A DNA stretch of 64,000 nt from Isoptericola croceus (GCF_029382255.1 NZ_JARLLG010000010.1:79049-143048); one strand, 5' to 3'. Counted from the first letter of the stretch, positions 38,689 to 51,897 are shown. Numbers and translations: made by a program. Notes: a model not told the origin generated them from the sequence alone.

Positions 38689-38902
38689 GGCCAGGACCCT
38701 AACCCGGGGGTGCGACGGGCCGGCCGACAAGAACCCGGCCCTCGGCCGTGTCTCTTTCACCCGGGTGAACGCTGTGGTAGAAACACCTGGTCAGGGCTTC
38801 GTTGCCCGCTTCAGACCTTCCAGCGGGTTCACGGAGAAGGTCGCGTTCGCGCGGCCTGTGCACGATGCCCTCCGACCCGACCTCATGACCGATGGAGGTG
38901 CG

Positions 38903-40339
38903 GTGAGAACGACGACCCCGGTCCGGCCCCCTGCGACAGGGCGCGTGATGCCGTGGCTCTGCGTCGCCGGCATGGTCCTGTGCGTGGCGGCCTTCCCGGT
39001 GGTCGGTGCGTCCGCACCGCCGTGGGGCGTCTGGGCCCTCGGTGCGGCCGCCGTCGCCCTGCCCGTGAGTGCCGCCGTCCTGCTGGCCCGGACCGCTCGG
39101 CGCGAGGACGCGGCCTTCCAGGCGTTGGCCGTCGAGCGCGACGACCTCGTCGCCCGTCTCCACGAGACGGCGCAGGCGCTGCAGGACACGACGGCGGCGC
39201 TGACCGCCGAGCAGGAGGCGCGCGCCAACCAGCGAGGGGCCGTGGAGACGGCTGTCGTCGCGCTGAGCCGCAAGGTCCAGTCCTCGGCGCACCGCATCCA
39301 GGAGGAGGCGGCGCGGATGGTCCAGCGGCACACGTCCGACCCGGACGTGCTGCAGAGCTCCATGCGCATCGACCACGCCGCGGCCCAGCACGCGCGGCAG
39401 GCGCAGAGCCTGGTCGCGTTGTGCGGGCGCCGTCCCGGGCAGACCTGGGAGGACGACCTGCCGCTGCCGGACGTGGTGAAGGCTGCGGCGGGTCGGATCA
39501 CCGCGTTCCAGCGTGTCGACGTCTCCGGCGACCCGGGGCTGGCGATCGTCGGGCGTGCGGTCGAGCCGCTCGTGCACGTCGTCGCGGAGCTCCTCGCCAA
39601 CGCCACCCAGTGCTCGCCGCCGAACACGCAGGTGCTCGTCGTCATCCGGCAGGTGCAGCGCGGCGCGGTCATCGAGATCGACGACTGCGGCGTGGGCATG
39701 GACCCGCGTGAGCTCGGGCGGGTCCGAGCCGTCGCCTCCGGGGAGCGTGCGGTGGGTATCGCCGACCTGGGGGAGGTGCCGCAGACGGGACTCGCCGTCG
39801 TCGGCACCTACGCACGATTCCTCGATCTGCGTGTCGACATCACCGAGTCGGTGTACGGGGGCCTGCGCGCTGTCGTGATGGTCCCCGGCGCTCTGACCGA
39901 GGTTGCCGAGACCGCTCCCGAGGTGCTCGCACCGAGCGTCGACGACGCCTGGGAGACGCGCGACGCTGACGACGTGCCACCTGGCGACGCGCTGCAGGGC
40001 GTCGCCGAGCGTGCACTGCGGAACACGACCCCGAGCGGGGAGAGGCCGTCGGTCCAGGGGCGGCCGTCCTCCCTCGCCACGCCGGCCGGCGCACCGCTCC
40101 TGCCGCAGCGCCGGTCCAGGCGCGCGACGACGGCCCACCCACCAACGGTCGAGCGGGGCCTGCCGCAGATGGCACCACGACCGGCGACACCGGACACGTC
40201 GCCCCCCGACCAGACCGCGCAGGAGGCGGGAGCCTGGATCGGCGCGTTCTTCGCGGCGACGGCGGCCGCAGCCTCGCAGGACGACCCTGACACCCATGAG
40301 CCGTCCGTCGCGACGGACGGGACCTCGGAGGACAGATGA
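38903..40339 (+). CDS. Conservon sensor histidine kinase-like protein (CvnA)
   Basis: About 478 residues. Two transmembrane segments near the N-terminus (MPWLCVAGMVLCVAA and WALGAAAVALPVSAAVLL), a coiled coil, a dimerisation-like helix (IDHAAAQHARQAQSLVALCG), and an HATPase domain with N-box ELLANATQCSPPNT and G-box DDCGVGMD, then a Pro/Ala-rich tail. Conservon CvnA proteins gate a small GTPase instead of a response regulator. I chose GTG 38903 for the GGAGG 4 bases upstream; ATG 38885 would add six residues. The 214 bases upstream hold no other gene. Confidence 0.88.
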   Translation: MRTTTPVRPPATGRVMPWLCVAGMVLCVAAFPVVGASAPPWGVWALGAAAVALPVSAAVLLARTARREDAAFQALAVERDDLVARLHETAQALQDTTAALTAEQEARANQRGAVETAVVALSRKVQSSAHRIQEEAARMVQRHTSDPDVLQSSMRIDHAAAQHARQAQSLVALCGRRPGQTWEDDLPLPDVVKAAAGRITAFQRVDVSGDPGLAIVGRAVEPLVHVVAELLANATQCSPPNTQVLVVIRQVQRGAVIEIDDCGVGMDPRELGRVRAVASGERAVGIADLGEVPQTGLAVVGTYARFLDLRVDITESVYGGLRAVVMVPGALTEVAETAPEVLAPSVDDAWETRDADDVPPGDALQGVAERALRNTTPSGERPSVQGRPSSLATPAGAPLLPQRRSRRATTAHPPTVERGLPQMAPRPATPDTSPPDQTAQEAGAWIGAFFAATAAAASQDDPDTHEPSVATDGTSEDR

Positions 40340-40755
40340 CCAGCCAGACCACCGGCACGACACCACCCGGGACCGAAGACCCCGACAGCTGGATGCTCGA
40401 CCTCGTGGCCCAGGTGCGCGGCGTGCAGCATGCCGTCGTGCTCAGCTCGGACGGGCTGGTCAAGGTCCGGACCGACGACACGGACCCCGACACCGCCGAC
40501 AAGGTCGCGGCCGCCTGCGCCGGGCTCGTCGCCCTCGGCATGAGCATGGGGCGCGAGTTCGGGGCGGGCGACCGCCTGCGGCAGGTCGTCGTGGAGTTCG
40601 ACGGCGGGTTCCTCTTCGTGCGCGGCGCCGGTGACGGCTCGCGCCTCGCCGTCATCACCGACGCGGCCGTCGACCCGGGGATCGTCGCCCAGCAGATGCA
40701 GGCACAGGTGCTCATGATCGGTGAGCGCACGCTCGGCACGGACCCGATCAGCTGA
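40336..40755 (+). CDS. Conservon roadblock/LC7 protein (CvnB)
   Basis: 139 residues. A roadblock/LC7 fold (WMLDLVAQVRGVQHAVVLSS, VAAACAGLVALGMSMGREFG, LAVITDAAVDPGIVAQQM) acting as a regulator of the cognate GTPase. ATG overlaps cvnA as ATGA. Confidence 0.93.
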   Translation: MTSQTTGTTPPGTEDPDSWMLDLVAQVRGVQHAVVLSSDGLVKVRTDDTDPDTADKVAAACAGLVALGMSMGREFGAGDRLRQVVVEFDGGFLFVRGAGDGSRLAVITDAAVDPGIVAQQMQAQVLMIGERTLGTDPIS

Positions 40756-40766
40756 GGGATGGCGCC

Positions 40767-41135
40767 ATGCACTCGGACGGATACCGCGACCACCCGGTGC
40801 GCTCCTACGTCCTGACCGGTGGACGAGCGCACCCGACACGCAACACTCTGCGACCGGAGACCCTGCTGCGCGCCGTGGACGACGGCCGTGAGCTGCCGGG
40901 TACCGCCGGGCGGCACGAGCGGACGCTTCTGCAGACCTGTCGCGGGACGCTCGCTCTGGCCGAGCTCGCCGCCTACCTGCACCTGCCGGTGAGCCTCGTC
41001 GCCGTCATCGTCTCCGACCTGGTGGACGGCGGCTACCTGGCGGTCCGCTCCACCCCTGTGCACGACCTGCCCGGGACGGACCTGCTCGGGACTGACCTGC
41101 TCGAGGAGGTGCTCGATGGGCTCCGCGGCCTCTGA
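40767..41135 (+). CDS. Conservon DUF742 protein (CvnC)
   Basis: 122 residues. DUF742 features: RSYVLTGGRAHPTRNTLRPE, ALAELAAYLHLPVSLVAVIV and SDLVDGGYLAV, a winged-helix-like fold. Starts 11 bases after cvnB and overlaps cvnD by 20 bases, so all are one operon. Confidence 0.92.
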   Translation: MHSDGYRDHPVRSYVLTGGRAHPTRNTLRPETLLRAVDDGRELPGTAGRHERTLLQTCRGTLALAELAAYLHLPVSLVAVIVSDLVDGGYLAVRSTPVHDLPGTDLLGTDLLEEVLDGLRGL

Positions 41136-41724
41136 GACGCGCGCCGCCCAGCACCTCGCGCCAACCGTCGACAGGTCGGTCAAGGTCCTGGTGGTCGGTG
41201 CGTTCGGCGTCGGCAAGACGACGCTCATCCGTGCGGTGAGCGAGATTCCCATGCTCAGCACCGAGGAATCGATCACCACGGCGAGCGTGGGTGTGGACCC
41301 ACATCGCGGTCAGAAGGCGACGACGACCGTCGCGATGGACTTTGGCCGCGTCACCGTCGGCTCCGCGACGGCGCTCTACCTGTTCGGGACGCCTGGTCAG
41401 CGCCGGTTCTGGGACCTCTGGTCAGGGCTGGCCGACGGCGCGGTCGGCGCGCTGGTGATGGTGGACACCCGCGATCTCGCGCAGAGCTTCGAGGTCCTGG
41501 ACCAGATCGAGGAGCACACCCGGCTCCCGATCACGGTGGTCGTCAACGAGTTCCCCGACTCGCCGCGCCACGGGATCGAGGAGGTGAGGGCCGCCCTCGA
41601 CCTGCCTGACGACACACCGATCGTCGCCGGTGACGTGCGACGTCGCTCCCAGGCCGTCGAGGCGTTGACGACGCTGGTCGCTCATGCGCTGCGCCGTCGT
41701 CGCGGCGAGAGCGTCGCGACATGA
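41116..41724 (+). CDS. Conservon small Ras-like GTPase (CvnD)
   Basis: 202 residues. G1 is VVGAFGVGKTTLI, G3 is LFGTPGQRRF; a Thr-rich switch I (TTASVGVDPHRG) and NEFPDS in place of NKxD are seen, as usual for this group. Output switch of the conservon. Confidence 0.93.
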   Translation: MGSAASETRAAQHLAPTVDRSVKVLVVGAFGVGKTTLIRAVSEIPMLSTEESITTASVGVDPHRGQKATTTVAMDFGRVTVGSATALYLFGTPGQRRFWDLWSGLADGAVGALVMVDTRDLAQSFEVLDQIEEHTRLPITVVVNEFPDSPRHGIEEVRAALDLPDDTPIVAGDVRRRSQAVEALTTLVAHALRRRRGESVAT

Positions 41725-42950
41725 GCGTCACCGCCGCCGGTCGGGTCGTCCGCCTGGAGGAGGTCGCCGACCGGCCGTTGCTCGCCGACCTCGCCGGTTC
41801 CCGTGATCCGCGTGCGAGCTATGCGGCGCTGCGCTCCCGGTGGGGTGCCGTCGCCCCGGTGGACCTCGAGCCCGGGGTGCCGGCCTGGCTCGCGCTCGGC
41901 TATGACGAGGTCAGTACCGTGCTGCGCAACGAGGTGCTGTTCTCCCGCGACTCCCGTGACTGGCGCTACGAGTCCGAGAGGTTGGTCGCCTGGCGGTCGC
42001 CCGTCCGCGCGGCGCTGGCTCAGCGGGACAGCGCACACGACCGTGACGGAGGGGAGCACCGGCGGCTGCGGGCCCCGCTCGCGGACGTCCTGGCGGGTGT
42101 CGACGACAGGCGGCTCGCACGGACGGTCACCGTGGCGTCCACCTCGGCGCTCTCCCGTCTTGCCGCCCGCGGTGAGGCAGACCTGGTGGCGGACTACGCG
42201 GTGGACGTCCCGGTCCGCGTCCTGGCCGACCTGCTCGGGATGACGCTCGCCGACGCCCGCAGGATGCATGAGCTCACCGTCGACCAACGGTCCGGGACGG
42301 AGTCCGCCCATCCGGCCGTCGCCGAGACGGAGAACCTGCTCGCGACCTTCGTCGCCGGTCGCCGGGCCGAGCCCGGCGACGACCTGACGTCCCAGCTGCT
42401 CGCCCACGAGCAGCACCACCACGACCTCGAGGTCATGGGTGCGGTCGGACTGCTCTTCCGGACGGCTCACGACGCCGAGATCGCCTGGATCGCGACGGCG
42501 TTGCACCGGATGCTGGCGGACCCGGCGTTCGCGGCGAAGGTCCACGGTGGCCGGCTCTCCATCGACGACGCCCTCGACGAGATCGCGCGGGACACCCCAC
42601 CGATGCCGCACCTGCTGCCGCGCTACGCCCTGACCCACAGCGAGCTCGGGGGGCAGCCGATCGCTGCCGGGGACGCGATCGTGCCGGCCGTGGCCGCGGC
42701 CAATGCCGACGGGGCTGTCCAGGCCACGGACCCGTGGGAGCAGGTCGACTCCCGCTTCCACCTGACCTGGGGCGTCGGCGCGCACGCGTGCCCGGCGCAC
42801 CGGACGGCCCCGTTGATCACGCGGCTCGTGGTGGGCCACTTCCTGAGCAGGGTCACCGAGATGGAGCTGACGGTCGCGCCCATCGAGGTCGAGCCGGTGC
42901 GCTCCGCGTGGACCCGGTACCCGCGCGAGCTCCCGGTCCGCTTCCGCTGA
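41721..42950 (+). CDS. Conservon cytochrome P450 (CvnE), degenerate in key motifs
   Basis: 409 residues. The K-helix ExxR is present (EIAR in DEIARDTPPMPHLLPR, about 288) and the heme cysteine lies in LTWGVGAHACPAHRTA (about 355). Two deviations stand out: Trp replaces the Phe before GxG and Pro-Ala follows the Cys instead of xG; and the I-helix has LFRTAHDAEIAW where AGxxT is expected. It starts by ATGA overlap with cvnD. Oxygen activation may be impaired, so a structural or ligand-sensing role in the conservon is possible. Confidence 0.88.
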   Translation: MSVTAAGRVVRLEEVADRPLLADLAGSRDPRASYAALRSRWGAVAPVDLEPGVPAWLALGYDEVSTVLRNEVLFSRDSRDWRYESERLVAWRSPVRAALAQRDSAHDRDGGEHRRLRAPLADVLAGVDDRRLARTVTVASTSALSRLAARGEADLVADYAVDVPVRVLADLLGMTLADARRMHELTVDQRSGTESAHPAVAETENLLATFVAGRRAEPGDDLTSQLLAHEQHHHDLEVMGAVGLLFRTAHDAEIAWIATALHRMLADPAFAAKVHGGRLSIDDALDEIARDTPPMPHLLPRYALTHSELGGQPIAAGDAIVPAVAAANADGAVQATDPWEQVDSRFHLTWGVGAHACPAHRTAPLITRLVVGHFLSRVTEMELTVAPIEVEPVRSAWTRYPRELPVRFR

Positions 42951-42982
42951 GCGGGCGGGCCGGGAGCTCGCGGTCCGCCCGC

Positions 42983-42985
<3 letters not shown>
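42948..42985. terminator. Bidirectional terminator containing both stop codons
   Basis: A perfect 11-bp stem, 42948-42958 with 42975-42985, and a 16-base loop. The left arm begins with the P450 stop codon and the right arm ends with the (reverse) stop codon of the convergent monooxygenase gene. Confidence 0.7.
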
Positions 42986-46970
<3,985 letters not shown>

Positions 46971-47037
46971 GTGTGCTTCCGGCGCGCCGGATCGGCACCG
47001 GTCTCGACGGAACTGCCGGCCCCTGCCAGGATGGAGG

Positions 47038-48333
47038 ATGGCCTGGCGACGTCCCGACCCTGACCGCCCACCAGCCGGTCGCACAGCAGCTCTCCGGGCC
47101 ACGCTCGCCGTGGTGGCAGCACTCGCGACGGCCTCGTGCGCCCCGCCCCCCGAGCCGTCGATCGAGGTGACCGAGCTCGACGGCCCGTTCGCGCCGATCG
47201 ACGTGACCCTCGGCGGTCTCGCTCCGGGCTCCGACGTGACGCTCGAGGCGAGCGCCGTCGTCGGCGACGTGCCGTTCGGCTCGAGGGCGACGTTCACCGT
47301 GCCCGACGACGGGTCCGTCGACATCGCCGAGGTGGCGCCCTCCTCGGGTCATTGGGAGACGGCGGACCCGATGGCGCCGATCTGGGCGATGATCTCCGAG
47401 GGACGGGTGGATCTGGCGGCCTGGGACCAGCCGCACACGGTCGACCTGGAGCTCCGTGACGGCGACGGCGAGACCCTCGCGCAGACCTCGATCGAGCGTC
47501 CGGGATCGGCTCCGGACGTCGAGATCCGCCCGGTGGACGACGACGGTCTCGTCGCCGAGTACGCCGTCCCGGCGAATGTTGAGGCGGGGGAGCGGCGCCC
47601 GGCCGTCCTCGTGTTCGGCGGGTCGGAGGGCGGGCTGAGCAGTGGGGCGAGCACGGCACGGTGGCTCGCAGCTCTGGGCTACCCCGCACTGGGAATCTCC
47701 TACTTCGGCGCCGAGGGCCAGCCGGCGGAGCTGGAGCAGGTGCCGGTGGGGACGTTCCTCGACGCGCTGGACTGGCTGCACGAGCAGCCGGAGGTCGACA
47801 CCGAGCGGGTCGTGACGTTCGGAGCGTCGCGGGGTGGCGAGATGGCGCTGTGGCTGGCGGCAGAACGCACCGAGCTCGTGCACGCGGCGATCGCGCCGAC
47901 CGGTGCCGGTTCGCTCTACTGCGGATACCCGGACAACGCGGTCCCTGCATGGACCCTGGACGATGAGCCGCTGGCCGATATCTGCCCGTTCGCCGGCGGC
48001 GTCGAGGACCTGCGGCTCGCGGCGATCGGCGTCGAGGAGATCGCCGGCCCGGTCGTGCTCGCGTGCGGAACGCGCGACGAGCTCTGGTCCTCCTGCGCGT
48101 TCGCCCAGGACGTCGTGTCCCGGCGCGGTGCGGGGGCCACGGCCCTGGTCCTGGGCGAGGGCGCCGGGCACGCGGTGTCCCTGGCTCCCTACGTCCCGGT
48201 AGCTCTCGGGCCCGACGTGTTCGAGGGGCTCGGCATCACCTCGGTCGCCCGGCCCGGCGCCACGCACCAGGCTCGCGTCGACTTCTGGGAGGCCGTCGTG
48301 GTCATGCTCGACGGCCTGCGCGACGGCGGCTGA
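47038..48333 (+). CDS. Secreted BAAT-like thioesterase/hydrolase lipoprotein
   Basis: 431 residues. N-terminal signal (LRATLAVVAALATASC) ends at a Cys, an imperfect lipobox (Thr at -3). Residues about 45-170 are the beta-sandwich of bile acid-CoA thioesterase proteins (LGGLAPGSDVTLEASAVVGD); the rest is the BAAT C-terminal alpha/beta hydrolase with nucleophile FGASRGGEMALW, Asp in CGTRDELW and His in EGAGHAVSL. Extracellular location makes a CoA substrate unlikely, so ester or thioester hydrolysis of another compound is inferred. ATG 47038 has AGGA 6 bases upstream. Confidence 0.8.
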   Translation: MAWRRPDPDRPPAGRTAALRATLAVVAALATASCAPPPEPSIEVTELDGPFAPIDVTLGGLAPGSDVTLEASAVVGDVPFGSRATFTVPDDGSVDIAEVAPSSGHWETADPMAPIWAMISEGRVDLAAWDQPHTVDLELRDGDGETLAQTSIERPGSAPDVEIRPVDDDGLVAEYAVPANVEAGERRPAVLVFGGSEGGLSSGASTARWLAALGYPALGISYFGAEGQPAELEQVPVGTFLDALDWLHEQPEVDTERVVTFGASRGGEMALWLAAERTELVHAAIAPTGAGSLYCGYPDNAVPAWTLDDEPLADICPFAGGVEDLRLAAIGVEEIAGPVVLACGTRDELWSSCAFAQDVVSRRGAGATALVLGEGAGHAVSLAPYVPVALGPDVFEGLGITSVARPGATHQARVDFWEAVVVMLDGLRDGG

Positions 48334-48379
48334 CGGGCCGGTCGCGGAGCGCACCCGCCCCGTCGGCGTGCGTCCCGGG

Positions 48380-49054
48380 TCAGACGGCGGGCTCCCGCGC
48401 GGCCCAGACGAGGCCGCGGTCGATGATCGCGCGGATCTCGGGGACCTGCAGCTCGGCGGTGCTGTGCCCGACGGTGCACGCGAACACCTTCCCGCGCCCC
48501 CACCGCCGGGTCCAGACGGCCGGGACCGTGACCGGCTCGTGCCACGGGGCATCCGCCCTGACGGCGTGCGTGGTCGTCGCCAGGACGTCGCACAGGGGGT
48601 CCGTCTGGACCCAGTACTGCTCGGTGGTGAGCCGGAGCGGTGAGCTGATGCCGGCGACGACGGGGTGGTCGGCGCGCTCGGGGCGCACGACGATCTCGTG
48701 GTCGACCATGTCGCCGGGGTGGGCGACGAACTGCCCGCCCACGATGTGCTGGTAGTCGGTGGCCCCGCGGAAGGCGTCGAGCAGACCTCCGTGCCACCCG
48801 GCGAGCCCGGTGCCGTTCTCCACGGCCAGGCGCAGCCCGTGCATCTCGTCGACGAGGATCTCGCCCATGGTCCAGCTCTGCACGATCAGGTCGATCCCGG
48901 ACATGACGGCGTCGTCGGCGTAGACCTCGAGGGAGTCCTCGACGGTGACGTCGAACCCGGCGTCGGTCAGCGTGGGGACGAAGAGGTCGGTGGTGCCGAC
49001 GGGATCGTGTCCCTTCCAGCCTCCACGGACCACGAGGGCGGTGCGGTTGCTCAC
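48380..49054 (-). CDS. ThuA-like protein
   Basis: 224 residues with a ThuA (glutamine-amidotransferase-like) fold: ALVVRGGWKGHDP, IDLIVQSWTMGEI, TGLAGWHGGLLDAFRG and HIVGGQFVAHPGDMVDHEIV. ThuA with ThuB converts trehalose and related disaccharides to 3-keto forms in rhizobia, and ThuA-like proteins recur in 3-keto-sugar pathways. GTG at 49054 overlaps the ROK gene stop as GTGA, so it is cotranscribed with the regulator. Confidence 0.88.
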   Translation of the reverse strand: MSNRTALVVRGGWKGHDPVGTTDLFVPTLTDAGFDVTVEDSLEVYADDAVMSGIDLIVQSWTMGEILVDEMHGLRLAVENGTGLAGWHGGLLDAFRGATDYQHIVGGQFVAHPGDMVDHEIVVRPERADHPVVAGISSPLRLTTEQYWVQTDPLCDVLATTTHAVRADAPWHEPVTVPAVWTRRWGRGKVFACTVGHSTAELQVPEIRAIIDRGLVWAAREPAV

Positions 49055-50253
49055 GTGTCCTCCTTGACGGTGATGAGCGTGTCGATCGAGTGCGGCGCGA
49101 GGAAGCGGTCCGTGACCAGCGTCGCGGCGCCGACGACCCCGGCCTGGGACCCGGCCTGCGAGGTGACGATCCGCAGATGCTGGGTCGCCAGGGGGAGCGA
49201 CCGCTGATAGACCACCTCTCGGATCCCGGCGACGAGGTGCTCGCCGGCGCCGGCGAGCACACCGCCGATGATGATGCGCGACGGGTTGAGCAGGCTGACC
49301 GAGGCGGCCAGCACCGTGCCGATGTCGCGGCCCGCCTGGCGGACGGCTTGTCCCGCCGCCACGTCACCGGCCCGGACGAGGTCGACGATGTCCTGCGTCG
49401 TCCGGATCCGCGCGCCGCCCTCCTGCAGCGCGGCCGCGATCGCCAGCCCGCCCGCCACGGCCTCGAGGCAGCCGATGTTCCCGCAGCGGCACGGGATCTC
49501 GGCGGCACCTGACACCGCGACGTGCCCGAGGTCGCCGGCAGCACCCTGCGCCCCGCGACGCAGCTCGCCGTCCATGACGACTCCCGCTCCGATACCGGTC
49601 GCGACCTTGACGAACAGGAGGTTCTGCTCGTCGGGGCAGACCGTGCGGTGCTCGCCGAGAGCCATCACGTTGACGTCGTTGTCCACGACGACGGGGGCAC
49701 CGAGCAGCTGGTGGAGGATGCCGGGGACGTCGGTGCCGTCCCAGCCCGGCATGATCGGCGGGTTCACCGGCCGGCCGTCGGCGTGGTCGACGGGCCCGGG
49801 GAGGCCGATGCCGATCCCGGCGAGCTCCTTGACCTGCCTGCCGGCCTGGGCCACGAGTGCGGCGCCGCTGTCGGCGACCCAGGAGAGGACGCGTTCCGGG
49901 CCGTCGGCGATGGCCAGCGGCTCCTGCGTCGAGGCGATCGGTCTGGCCGCGAGGTCGGTGACGGCGAGCCGCGCGTGCGTCGCACCGAGGTCGACGCCGA
50001 GCACGATCCGGGCCGACGGGTCGAACGCGAAGGTCGAGGGCGGGCGCCCCCCCGTGCTCGTGGCCTCACCAGCCGGGGCGAGAAGTCCCACGGCGGTCAG
50101 GGCGTCGATGCGTGCGGCGACGGTGGAGCGGGACTGGCCGGTCTCGGAGACGAGCGAGGCCCTGGTGTGGGGGGTGCCGTCCCGGAACAGCTGGAACATC
50201 TCACCGGCCCCGGTGGGGCGTGGTGGGAACTTCTGCAGCCCTTCCATGAGCAC
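49051..50253 (-). CDS. ROK-family transcriptional repressor
   Basis: 400 residues. N-terminal winged helix (TRASLVSETGQSRSTVAARI), then a ROK sugar-kinase-like domain (VLGVDLGATHARLAVTDL, GIGLPGPVDHADG, VVDNDVNVMALGE) with the zinc signature CRCGNIGCLE. It probably senses a sugar from the adjacent importer. Start taken at GTG 50253; ATG 50247 is an alternative two codons in. It diverges from the importer operon across an intergenic region holding an inverted repeat in the importer promoter. Confidence 0.93.
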   Translation of the reverse strand: MLMEGLQKFPPRPTGAGEMFQLFRDGTPHTRASLVSETGQSRSTVAARIDALTAVGLLAPAGEATSTGGRPPSTFAFDPSARIVLGVDLGATHARLAVTDLAARPIASTQEPLAIADGPERVLSWVADSGAALVAQAGRQVKELAGIGIGLPGPVDHADGRPVNPPIMPGWDGTDVPGILHQLLGAPVVVDNDVNVMALGEHRTVCPDEQNLLFVKVATGIGAGVVMDGELRRGAQGAAGDLGHVAVSGAAEIPCRCGNIGCLEAVAGGLAIAAALQEGGARIRTTQDIVDLVRAGDVAAGQAVRQAGRDIGTVLAASVSLLNPSRIIIGGVLAGAGEHLVAGIREVVYQRSLPLATQHLRIVTSQAGSQAGVVGAATLVTDRFLAPHSIDTLITVKEDT

Positions 50254-50295
50254 AGTGAACCACGCCCCTTCGACATCCGTGTTTTGGTCGCTCGG

Positions 50296-50324
50296 TGTCT
50301 ATCACGAGCGGGTAACGATCACAA
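50296..50324 (-). promoter_or_regulatory. Promoter for ROK-ThuA operon
   Basis: On the minus strand TTGTGA (50319-50324) and TAGACA (50296-50301) are 17 bases apart, about 40 bases before the ROK start. Confidence 0.5.
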
Positions 50325-50341
50325 AGTTCCCACACTTTTGC

Positions 50342-50370
50342 TTGACGGACAACATAAGTCCGTCTACGTT
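50342..50370 (+). promoter_or_regulatory. Leaderless importer promoter with embedded operator
   Basis: TTGACG (50342-50347) and TACGTT (50365-50370) are 17 bases apart and the -10 ends 6 bases before the ATPase ATG. A perfect inverted repeat GACGGAC-n7-GTCCGTC (50344-50364) fills the spacer, with an AT-rich centre. This is the likely ROK operator. Confidence 0.75.
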
Positions 50371-50376
50371 CGTCAC

Positions 50377-51897
50377 ATGGTCACAGAAGACCCCCCAGCA
50401 CCGCTGCTGCAGATGCAAGGCATCGTGAAGACGTTTCCCGGAGCCCGGGCACTCGACGGCGTGGACCTCGACGTCCTGCCCGGAGAGGTGCACTGTCTCC
50501 TCGGCCAGAACGGAGCAGGGAAGTCCACGCTCATCAAGGTGCTCGCCGGAGCCCACCGGCCGACCGAGGGCACCGTCCTCATGGACGGTGAGCCGATCGA
50601 CATCCCCCATCCTGTGGCGGCGCTGGAGCACGGCGTCGCGACGATGTACCAGGAGCTGGACGTCGTGGACGGCCTGAGCGTCGCCGAGAACGTGTTCCTC
50701 GGGCACGAGCTGGCCACCGCCGGGTTCACCAAGCGCCGCGAGCTCGTGCGCCGCACCCGCGAGATCCTCGCGCGCCTGGGTCACAGCGAGATCTCACCGA
50801 ACCGTGAGGTCAGCTCGCTGCCCGCCGCCGGCAAGCAGGTCGTCTCGATGGCTCGTGCGCTCTCGCACGACGCGCGGGTCATCGTCATGGACGAGCCGTC
50901 CGCCGTGCTGGACTCGGGCGAGGTCGACAACCTCTTCCGTGTCGTGGAGGAGCTGACCAACCAGGGCATCGCGATCGTCTACATCTCGCACCGGCTCGAG
51001 GAGATCCGACGCATCGGCGACCGCATCACCGTCCTCAAGGACGGGCGGACGGTGGGACGGAACCTCGAGGTCGCCGACACCCCCACGGACGAGCTCATCC
51101 GCCTGATGACCGGACGCGACGTCGAGTTCGTCTTCCCCGACAGTCCGGGTGTCCCGGAGGACGCTCCCGTGCTGCTCGACGTCGAGGGCCTGACCCTCGA
51201 CGGAACGTTCACCGACGTCTCGTTCCAGGTGCGCTCCGGGGAGATCGTCGGGCTCGCCGGACTGGTCGGCTCGGGCCGCTCGGAGATCATCGAGACGGTC
51301 TACGGCGCGCGGCGAGCCTCCCGGGGCACCGTCACCGTGGCCGGCAAGAAGCTGCGTCCAGGAGACGTGCCCGCCGCGGTGGCGGCCGGCATCGGACTGT
51401 GCCCGGAGGAGCGCAAGAGCCAGGGCCTCGTGCTCGACGAGCCGGTCTACCGGAACATCACGCTCTCGTCCTTCGCCGGCATCGCCCGGGCCGGCTGGCT
51501 CGACGAGCCCGCGGAGAAGCGAGCGGCCACCGAGCAGATCGAGGCGCTCGACCTGCGACCCCGTGGGGCCGAGCGCGCCGCACGCACCCTCTCAGGAGGG
51601 AACCAGCAGAAGGCGCTGCTCGGCCGCTGGCTGGTGCACGGCTGCGAGGTGCTCCTCCTCGACGAGCCCACCCGCGGCGTCGACGTCGGCGCACGGTCCG
51701 AGATCTACGCGCTCATCCGCCGGCTCGCGGACGCCGGGAACGCCGTGGTCGTGATCTCCAGCGAGATCCCCGAGGTCCTGGGGCTGGCCGACAACGTCCT
51801 CGTGGTCTCCGACGGCGAGGTCGTCCACCGGTGCCCGGCGAAAGACATCAACGAGCACGGCGTGCTCGACCTCGTCATGGAAGGAACGATCGCGTGA
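50377..51897 (+). CDS. Sugar ABC transporter ATP-binding protein (RbsA-like)
   Basis: 506 residues with two ATPase domains. First Walker A GQNGAGKST, Walker B VIVMDEPS; second P-loop-like GLVGSGRSE (degenerate), signature LSGGNQQKALLGRWL and Walker B LLLDEPTRGVDVG. This two-domain form serves ribose-type (CUT2) importers. Start ATG 50377 is leaderless. The stop overlaps the permease start as GTGA. Confidence 0.95.
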   Translation: MVTEDPPAPLLQMQGIVKTFPGARALDGVDLDVLPGEVHCLLGQNGAGKSTLIKVLAGAHRPTEGTVLMDGEPIDIPHPVAALEHGVATMYQELDVVDGLSVAENVFLGHELATAGFTKRRELVRRTREILARLGHSEISPNREVSSLPAAGKQVVSMARALSHDARVIVMDEPSAVLDSGEVDNLFRVVEELTNQGIAIVYISHRLEEIRRIGDRITVLKDGRTVGRNLEVADTPTDELIRLMTGRDVEFVFPDSPGVPEDAPVLLDVEGLTLDGTFTDVSFQVRSGEIVGLAGLVGSGRSEIIETVYGARRASRGTVTVAGKKLRPGDVPAAVAAGIGLCPEERKSQGLVLDEPVYRNITLSSFAGIARAGWLDEPAEKRAATEQIEALDLRPRGAERAARTLSGGNQQKALLGRWLVHGCEVLLLDEPTRGVDVGARSEIYALIRRLADAGNAVVVISSEIPEVLGLADNVLVVSDGEVVHRCPAKDINEHGVLDLVMEGTIA

